Positions 56,077 through 64,000 of a DNA stretch of 64,000 bases are shown one piece after another. The stretch spans positions 28,931,001 to 28,995,000 of the forward strand of contig CM049406.2 in NCBI GenBank assembly GCA_026929865.2, read 5' to 3'. The stretch comes from Hyperoplus lanceolatus (Eukaryota; Chordata; Actinopteri; Uranoscopiformes; Ammodytidae). Positions within the stretch are counted from its first letter, which is position 1; every line of letters starts with the position of its first letter. The position numbers and the translations under genes are program-made. The notes under the pieces were generated by a model, which saw nothing but the letters and a program-made list of their open reading frames with translations, made no database searches and was not told where the DNA came from.

Positions 56077-59000
56077 GTACAGCTGCATCTGTGTGTCTAC
56101 AACAGCAATGTCCTAAACCGTACACATTTCTACCAATGTATTTTTTCCCATTTGCCACACACCACATTAACTAAACACTTTCTGCTGGATTGGGAGTACT
56201 TGGCCTAATTTACCAGAACTCTCTGAAAAAGCCAAGTGCCAGCTGTTAAGTTGCCACTTTGGTTTATCTTTTTATCAATTTACCCATAAGCAGGAGAGAG
56301 AAGATTTCTGGATAAGGAGCGTATTTGTTTTGAATTCATTAACAGAAGGGTAGCAGCTGAGTGAGGACCCATTCCTTGGTTTACATGCAAGCGATTACAA
56401 AAGGGGAAAGGGGAGGAATAAAGGAGTGTTTTTTGTCTTTGGACACATGCATTTAATTGCAAGCTGAGGCACTCTCAAGAGACCCATCACTGTATTGGGA
56501 AATCAGACGTTCCCACAAATAATAAGGGACGGCAGATTCATTATTATGACGATGACAATCAACCTCCTGGAGCCATGCCTTCCAGGACAAACATATAGAC
56601 GGCCCTCTTGATTTGTTTTGCTTTGTTCTTTCTCTGTTAAAATACAATAATTGTATTGCATTTTTGGTGCGCAAATTGTATTTTTTTTTCTTTACAAGAT
56701 AATGAACGCATAATCTTACAAAGAAAGTAGTTGCTCTGAAGTATCTTCCGTCCGCATCCAAAGGCAGAAGTGTTGATTGTCTCCTCCATATGTCTGGAGG
56801 GCCTCTACCTTCTTAAATTACTGAAAGATTCCTTAAAACTCTTATTTAGACTAGCATTTAGCTGGTTCTATGTACAAGGTGGCTTTAGACAGTGTGCCTG
56901 GTCAACACAAGGTTTGGTCCAATAATCCAAAAATGTGTTTTCGGCGGTCTATCGCAAGGCCACAGGAGTGTCTTATGTTGGACACTATCTGAACTATTGC
57001 CTCTGAACCCTACACATTTTTGCACACCACCTTTTACCTCATCATGTTTTTGGTAATATTGTGCAAAAAGCATGTAATATTTTGGTCTGATGTAAAATGT
57101 AAAGCTCCCCCACTTCCCGCACTGAAATTTCAACAGTGAATATCTATGCTGGATTACGTCAATATGAGGTAATGCACTACATATGATTTCTTAAAGATGC
57201 GCCAGAGAAGTGGAGAAATGTTTCCTGGGTTTTTTTTTCCACAGATTTCAAGTTAGTTAAATTTTTTCACATGAGGATTTCTCTATCTTCTCAACTTCCA
57301 CTCAGCTGCTCAAACCACTCCGGGCCCTGAAGGGATTTACACCTGCAAGCTCTGATACTCCAAATGCAATACCTGTGGGCTTTTTCTCTGTTTGGTCCAG
57401 TCCCAGCTGAGAAAATTTAAATTTTTCAAAATCAATTTTATCAAAACGGGAAATAATTATCTTTTTAGGTCAACTACAATGCCTTATGCACTTTTTCATG
57501 TTATTCAACATAAGTAAACCTCAGGCAGATGTATCTCCCCTTATGACTTCATAAGGAGAAGCCAAGCCCCCTTTATTACCAACCTAACTTAGCACTACCT
57601 CCACGTATGATAAGCAACCCCCAGATTCCCCCTGGATCTAACTGGCAGTTAAGAGTCAAACCAGCAGTTCAGGGCTGACTGGCAGACATGCTATTAAACG
57701 GAGCATTTTAAAAAGAGGCTCAAGATTGGAAATTCAGCAATGGCAATTGGCGCTCATCTTTATTGACCTGTGAAACTTTGTGACACATGCTCTAGAAAAG
57801 GTGCCATTAAAATAAACTTGTCACAGTCATCCGGTTGAGGCAAAACAAACTAATTAGGCTGCAGGATAAAGAACAATACAACGTGAAAGGTTGTTTCTTT
57901 TCTCCTATTCCCTCTCACTCCCTCCCTACCATAGCCCCAAGGTCACGTTTTAATTAGAGAGGCAGATCCATCATTAAGAGAGGTTAGAGCGAGAGTCTAC
58001 TGTCTTTATTTATTTTTTTTTTTTCAGTAATGATTTTTTGTATCATCACTCTCTTTACATCTTGGTAGCCTTAAAAGCAAATCAAACCAGGCAGGTATTG
58101 ATTTTGCATCACTGATTAGACCAATGGGGGCTGCCCTAAGTGACGATACAAACAGAGAGAGAGCACACGGAGACAAACAATTAACCAATGAACTAACACT
58201 TTACTGGTCAAATAAACATTTTAATTAACTCGTGTTATTATCGACTGAAGTACAAAATTGAATAACACTGTTTATCACAAATGTTAATGTATTCAATCAA
58301 ATATGGAGTTCACTGTACATTCATTAATTGAATAACAAAGTCAATGTGTGAGTGGCGGTTCCATTGTATTTTAAATACATATAATACAATCTAGTTAATC
58401 AGGCTATTTTGCAGTTTACCACTTGTGTATCAATCTGCTAATCTACTTCCTGTGAGAAGCTCTCACCTACATGGAGCCCAGAACATTGCTTGCATCAGCC
58501 GGACAACCCGAATATGGGGGTCATACAACACTAGTATCGTCGCAATGCCTCAAACCAACAACTGATTCATTATGAATTTAACTAAACAGGTGAGACATAT
58601 TAGCTTCCATGAACCCGAGCTTCCATTTTCGCATCATGGAGTTTGAGTTTAAGTCCCTTATTGAGAAAAAGAGGACAGGATTTTTTGATGATGATGATTA
58701 TTATTATTATTACTACTACTACGAAAACCTATCTCGGAATTATGAGATAATTGCAGGTAAGTCTTAAAACAGTAGGATTTTGTTTTCATAGAAACATATC
58801 TCGGAATTATGAGAATACATTGTAAGACATTACTTGTTGTTGTGAAAAGGAGTGTGAGCCTATACGCAGGTGATAAAAAACAGATGATTTGCTAAGCAGG
58901 GGTCGAGGTGCGGGCTGTTAGGGGTGTGCTCTGCAAGTCCGAGCCATTGATTGAGCTGTGAACAGTGTGTACGGATGTGAGGTTGTCATTCATTCACCAG

Positions 59001-59519
59001 CTCTGTGATCCGGGCTCCCTTCTCTCATTAACGGATCAACAATGAAAGGAGCACAGTATGAAAATCGCCTTCCCACTGGTGAGCCACCCATGGCTTTTTT
59101 TCCAAACTCAATCTGTATTCAGCGATTGTGATTGCAGCCCGAGCTCCGAAGCAGCAAGCAGTCACTTCACGCTACATCAAAATGTCATGTAGGGCCGCGA
59201 CACCTCCTCCCATCACCACGGAGACGGGAGAGGAGGATGAAAGAGAAGGGGTTGCAAGGTGAAGAGGGAGAGTGTGAATATTGAATGCCTAATGTAATTT
59301 CCCTTCATCTGTGCTGCATGTGTCTTACACTGTGAAAGGGGGAGTGTTTACAAGGGGGGACCAGATGCAAGAATCGCTGAGGATCCTCTCAGTACTCCAG
59401 CATGGTGGCCCCCCCAACCAACCCAGAGCTGCACACCTCACTAAATGAACTGATGCTTTAACAGTGTCGTGAATAAAGAGTGTTTTTTAACTGTACACTC
59501 TTAGCCCTTTTTGAAATTT
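56077..59519. other. 3.4 kb of unassigned DNA
   Basis: No gene or TE recognised. A mixed GAT/TTA/CTA trinucleotide run lies at about 58687-58722, and the phrase ATCTCGGAATTATGAGA occurs twice (about 58731 and 58799). Confidence 0.4.
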
Positions 59520-59523
59520 TTAA

Positions 59524-59880
59524 AGCTATAGTCTGTAATTTGTTCATGAATGTCGGATACATTCAAGTCATCGCCAAAGGAGTGGACAAAAAGTTGATAA
59601 AGCCCATCAGGTCCACAAAGCTCTCTGTATTGCTCAGTATGGCAGCATTTACAAAGTGGTGTCGCCCCACGACAGTGGCGCAGAAGCTCAGGAAAAATCT
59701 CAAGAAGCGCCCAAGAAATGTTTCAGTCACTGATTCTAATGCTAAGAAGAAACCTGGACATGCAGCAGAAGGTATAAAATGTGCTATCTGCAAAGGCTTA
59801 CCTCATGTAGATGCGCCGACAGTATTGTTGTTATTACTAATAATTCCTCATGGTGACATCAGAAGTTACACAATATAGCT
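59524..59880 (+). mobile_element. TTAA-flanked MITE, 357 bp
   Basis: TTAA at 59520-59523 and 59881-59884; ends AGCTATAGTCTGTAATTT and AAGTTACACAATATAGCT are imperfect inverted repeats. It is the complete relative of the truncated copy at 34551-34835. The 132-codon frame across it (59480-59878) starts outside the element and has no recognisable domain, so I treat it as fortuitous. Confidence 0.8.
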
Positions 59881-59884
59881 TTAA

Positions 59885-62800
59885 TGCATGCACCATTCTA
59901 CTTGAACATAGATTTCTTCAAAAAAAAAAGAAACACGTGTGGTGTACGTTGCAAGCACATATTTTTTATAGGTGAAGGTAATATTGCAGTGAGTGTTATA
60001 TCTACCTTAAAGCGCAGAGGCATCGTGCATTTGTTAGACAGTCAACCGAAAGTTGACGGGGCGGAATTTAATAACCATTTCACAAGTGCAGAGCATGTCA
60101 GATGTTTTGTATCCATCCTTGCTGCGTGCCTCTAGTGATGGCGACGTTGCTCAGTCTATCTGTCCATCACTTTGGAAATATGTCAAAAGCTATCCAACGT
60201 ATTGCCTTAGAATCTGCTACACACATGCATGCCCCCATTCAAGATAGTATAATCATAATTATTTTGGTGCCTTGACTTAATGTTCTCTTTTTTTAAGGGC
60301 ACACTGCACCTCCGCATGCAAAGCCTCCACATTTTTGCCCAAATGAGCTTTAATAGCACATGTTTTTGGTCAATTGCTTTTAAATAAATGTTATTAATGT
60401 TTGTATTTGATATTTCTAAACATTTGTGTATTTTACCTTATCTGACGTCTAACTTCGAGGTTACGTTTTAATGGAATTAAACACTGAATTTGTCCCAATG
60501 CATGTCTGATTTAGATTTCCTTCTATTTCGTCTACTATCTCCAGTTATAGCCTTGAATTACAGTTTAAAAACATAAAATAACTGTGTATCTGAATCGGCG
60601 ATTGAAGGGGGGGGACCTGATAAGCCTTTGGCTTCTTCCGTCTCCCTTCGGACAACACAAAGTATGATGTATGAATATTTGCAAGAGAAAATTGTGTATT
60701 GTGTGGAATTGTCCAAAAGAATAATAAATAAAATAAAAATAAAATCAACTATTGAAAGAGTGCTTTTATTGATACTTCTTCTTTGAAGCAATTACTCCTT
60801 ACCAGATATTCAACTTTTTTAACTACATTTTTACAAAACATGTGCCCAGAAAAGAAAATATATACATCCAGGATGGAAGAGTGTCAAGACAGGAGACATA
60901 GGCCAGGACACACTGCAAGTTCTGGAGCTGTAAGACTTCAATAAACAATAACTCATTCATATTGAAACCTTGTGGACAGGTGAAGACATTTTCCAAAGCT
61001 GCATTACTTTCCCCCCAAAAAATATATATTGCACATATCTTCCAGACAAGGTCCCCAAAGTCTATTTAATAATGGAATGTGTACAGGAACACACACTGTG
61101 GAACACTCATGTATTTCTTATTATTTTAGCAAGCTCCCAGACCACACACACACACACCAACTGAAAAACTCTCTGAAGCCTCAGATGTTCTACGCAGCAG
61201 GGCTTGCATGGATATTTCTGGACTGCGAGGTGATTATTACAATTAACACTCTGCAGGCTATACTGCCGAGTTGCTAAGACCAGTAGGAGGCATGATGGCA
61301 AACGCAATACCTGTACAATTAAAGACAACCTTAGGATTCATATGGGAGCTCAGAGATAAAGTAGTGCATAAAAAACATGACTATGACTATATGTCATGGT
61401 ACAAAACGAACATTTGAATGTGAAAAAAGTTAAATCCCACTGTTTGTGTGTCACTGCCTCCAAAACATTATAATTAAATAAAAGCTTATAATTGGTTCTC
61501 TATTTCACCAAAGTGATCATCATTATACTTTGCCAGGTGCTTACTTACATTAAAAAAGTTTATTATTTATATAAAAATTGTTTCATGAATGTTGGAATAA
61601 ATGTGGAAATATCTAACTCATTATGTTTACATTTGCATCGCTTTAAAAAAAACAAAAATCTAGATGTTGGATAAAGCCAGAGTGAGAACCTTTATTTAGT
61701 ACAACATATTCGAGTCCAACATTTTTACAGTACAGATTTTTGATAAAGCCTTTTTTTATTTGATAGATAAAGGAAATATTATGTACCGGTATTAAAATGC
61801 AACATTTGCATGTTTAAAAGGCATCATGAATCAGACAAATATTAACATATGAACATATTGCTTGTTGATAACCTTCAAAATAGTGCTTGGAATGATTAAG
61901 GAAAGTTCCTTTGGAAGTTGAGATTCCAGTATCGAAAAAAATAATAATTATAAATTGAGATAATGGCGATTAAAGATGGGAGAAATATACAGACACAAAC
62001 AGACAACGTTCAGTAAAATAAACTTATGTACTCACTAATGTACATTTTGAACCTTTTATTTATACTTGTATGAAGGAAGCCAAACATCTCAAAATTGACC
62101 AGTGCTTAAGAAAACAATGTTCTTTTTTCCTACAGTGTCTTGCCTTAACTGACAAACAAAAAGGTCTGTACCTGTGCCTTACTTGTTTAAATTCCTATGT
62201 AGTGAAGTGCAGTGTGCTGTTAGGATTTGGATGCTGGAATGGACTGGACTGACCCCCTGAAGCTGTTTGACTGTTTAATCAGGCTTATAAAGTCAGGTTG
62301 CAGCTGAGTCGTGAACCCCTCGAGTGCATCAAAAATGTATACACTTCATGTGGCCGGTTGACAGACACATCTCCTCCAAGCCATGTCCAGGGCCATATAT
62401 TTAAGGAAGAGGCAGCATATCCAAGCCTTTCCCCTGAGGAGGATTATGTGCCAAGTAAATGTGTGAGCTACACAATCTCCTCAGCAGTGAATGAGCCGTG
62501 TGGAGATACGTCAGCACATGCCTTTTCTTCAATGTGGGGCGGAGACACCAAAGTATAGGAACAATTGGTCTTTTCAATGTCGACTTGGCTGTGCAGTTGC
62601 AGACGTGTGTCCTCTCGCCAACAAATGATGAGGTGGTGATATGTGCCACATTGGCTCAATCACCATTGTTTTAACTTGATAGATAGGAACTTAACAAGAA
62701 CTAAATGAAAATCTAACGTACGACTTTACCATCAGCAGTATGAAGCCAGCAGTATCACACTTCACTAGCTGGCACATTTTCAAAACAAAATGCTGCGACT

Positions 62801-63005
62801 GACTTAATTAAACAGCAGCTTTTTTACACCAACTTGTTGGTCCACCTCATTGCTTTCAACTTCCCTGCCCTGTCTGTAGCACCGACACAGCCCCGAGCCC
62901 AGCAGCGGAAATGTTAAACTCAAAACATTCTCCAGTTGCACCATGCAGAGTAAATTCTGGGGAATTTGGGCATCATAACTGCCTGGCGTGGAAGTAGCGC
63001 CCCGC
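59885..63005. other. 3.1 kb of unassigned DNA
   Basis: AT-rich, with short frames only. No TE ends, tandem array or recognisable domain. Confidence 0.4.
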
Positions 63006-63008
63006 TAG

Positions 63009-63311
63009 GCCCTGCAGAGAGCGGAACAGTTGGATAAAAGTACCACAGAGGGTGTCCTCACAAGCCTACCAGGCATTTACAACACACGGTGCAGGACCAA
63101 TGCCCGTAGAATCATAAAGGATTCAAGCCTCTTTGAACTGTTGCCATCGGGGAAGCCCTACTGCAGTCATGGAGCCAGAATGGAGAGGCTAAAGAGGAGC
63201 TACCTCCCTCAGGCCAACCTAATTCTGAACAAAGTCGCTGCCAGGGTTCCTGGTGGAGTAACACCTTCGCTGTTGACGATTTACCTCCACCCTTCCTCTG
63301 CTTCCCTTTAA
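63009..63311 (+). pseudogene. LINE ORF2 C-terminal fossil
   Basis: The open frame reads ALQRAEQLDKS..., then SLPGIYNTRCRTNARRIIKD, then LLPSGKPYCSHGARMERLKR and SYLPQANLILN. The order 'LQR..., LP-x-IY-x-x-RC..., KD, LLPSG(R/K)xY, AR-x-x-RLK-x-S-x-x-PxA-x-x-LN' is the usual extreme C-terminus of many fish non-LTR ORF2 proteins. No RT core is seen upstream, so this is a strongly truncated remnant. Clade not assignable. Confidence 0.6.
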
Positions 63312-63832
63312 TATCGGCACATTTTTCCTATCTTTAGCATGTACTGTATTTATGTATTTACTTCTCTTGTTGTTCATATTGTATTTTTGATCCTTTATGC
63401 AAAGCAAATTACCTTTTCACTTTACAACGTAGAGATATATTGCATATGTGACAGAAAAGCTTGAATGTACACATTGATTCCCACTGACATCATGGATCTT
63501 AGTTTCATAAATACCAATTTTTTAATGGCTCAGTCATTTTCTGAAAACAGCTCGGCTTTGTATTTTTAACAAGCGTTCTTCAAACAGACTTACATTTTCA
63601 GCAGAGGATTCTGGTGAGACCAGTCTGTTCTTGTAAGCTCCAAATGTATTTCTCTCCCCTGATCAGTCTGGACTTTCTCCAATCTTCGTCTGCTAGTGAA
63701 AGGCAGCCAGTGGTGTAGTCTAGTTTTTTGTAGTGGGTATACTGTGATGATTCCTTCCTAGCCTCTTCTTGAATATGCAGCATAGCATTTGTACATTAAA
63801 CATATGGCTTACACCGTGGTTAGTTTACAATT
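63312..63832. other. Unassigned intergenic DNA
   Basis: Nothing recognised. Confidence 0.4.
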
Positions 63833-63901
63833 TTGTTGTTTCTGCGTTAGGTGCAGCAAAGGCAAAAACATTTCACACCTTTGCCTGCACAGAAACAACA
63901 A
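63833..63901. repeat. Imperfect 69-bp hairpin
   Basis: TTGTTGTTTCTG (63833-63844) pairs with CAGAAACAACAA (63890-63901), and inner words GTGCA/TGCAC and CAAAGG/CCTTTG also pair around a loop of about 15 nt. It could be a TE remnant or a transcribed hairpin; no flanking evidence decides. Confidence 0.55.
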
Positions 63902-64000
63902 GTTTAGGATTTCTATTCCTAAAAGAAATTGGGGGATATGGGGGTCTCCCCAAAAAATTTTTTATATTAAAATACATTGTTTCCCGCTTTCTGGTGACTC

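Noticed and set aside
59480-59878. 132-codon ORF as a host gene
   Set aside because: It starts just outside a TTAA MITE and runs through it; the related copy at 34551 does not keep the frame.

Overview
This is vertebrate, almost certainly teleost fish, nuclear DNA. The window is AT-rich, has no compact operon-like gene packing, and consists of wall-to-wall teleost-style transposable elements: CR1/L2-type LINEs, Tc1-like DNA transposons, tRNA-derived SINEs, and many short TIR elements whose target-site duplications (TSDs) can be read directly (8 bp hAT-type, 3 bp TTA/TAA Harbinger-type, 4 bp TTAA-type, and a 9 bp class). Long CA/GT, GA and GATA microsatellites fit the same picture. I found no host protein-coding exon, tRNA, rRNA or CRISPR array that I can defend. 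The protein-like ORFs I can identify belong to mobile elements. Statements about species or nearby host genes are not possible from this sequence.

Layout. 1-7.0 kb: a broken esterase-ORF1/endonuclease-RT LINE (+), split in ORF1 by about 1.8 kb of foreign DNA that includes an inverted piece of the same LINE family and a foldback repeat, and split again near its 3' end by a 374-bp MITE. 7.0-16.7 kb: MITE-rich DNA, with a three-level nest at 7737-8870, a SINE, a small hAT element, a LINE tail, and four copies in total of the 374-bp family. 17.0-26.3 kb: a rearranged Tc1 element, a Harbinger-type MITE, an unclassified self-repetitive 1.9-kb repeat, a Tc1 fragment, a 5'-truncated LINE (-), and a foldback Tc1 element. 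27-36.4 kb: several TIR elements of 0.3-1.4 kb, a second SINE, and a second foldback Tc1 element (34925-36416). 36.8-40.7 kb: a nearly complete LINE (-) with only one obvious frameshift, whose ORF2 begins with a hydrophobic leader followed by a 2A-like motif. 41.2-48.9 kb: a strikingly TE-poor stretch. 48.9-56.1 kb: a MITE inside a MITE, an extraordinary 1360-bp palindromic hairpin-array element with perfect 60-bp TIRs and an 8-bp TSD (50566-51925), a 1.4-kb hAT element and a 1-kb TIR element. 56-64 kb: mostly unassigned DNA, one TTAA element and one LINE C-terminal fossil.

How the parts work together: the LINEs encode the copying machinery (APE endonuclease plus reverse transcriptase) and could supply activity for SINEs in trans. 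The TIR elements carry no transposase and would depend on enzymes encoded elsewhere. The best candidates for something under-described are the hairpin-array element, the 374-bp family with 9-bp TSDs, and the leader/2A-like start of the 36.8-40.7 kb LINE.
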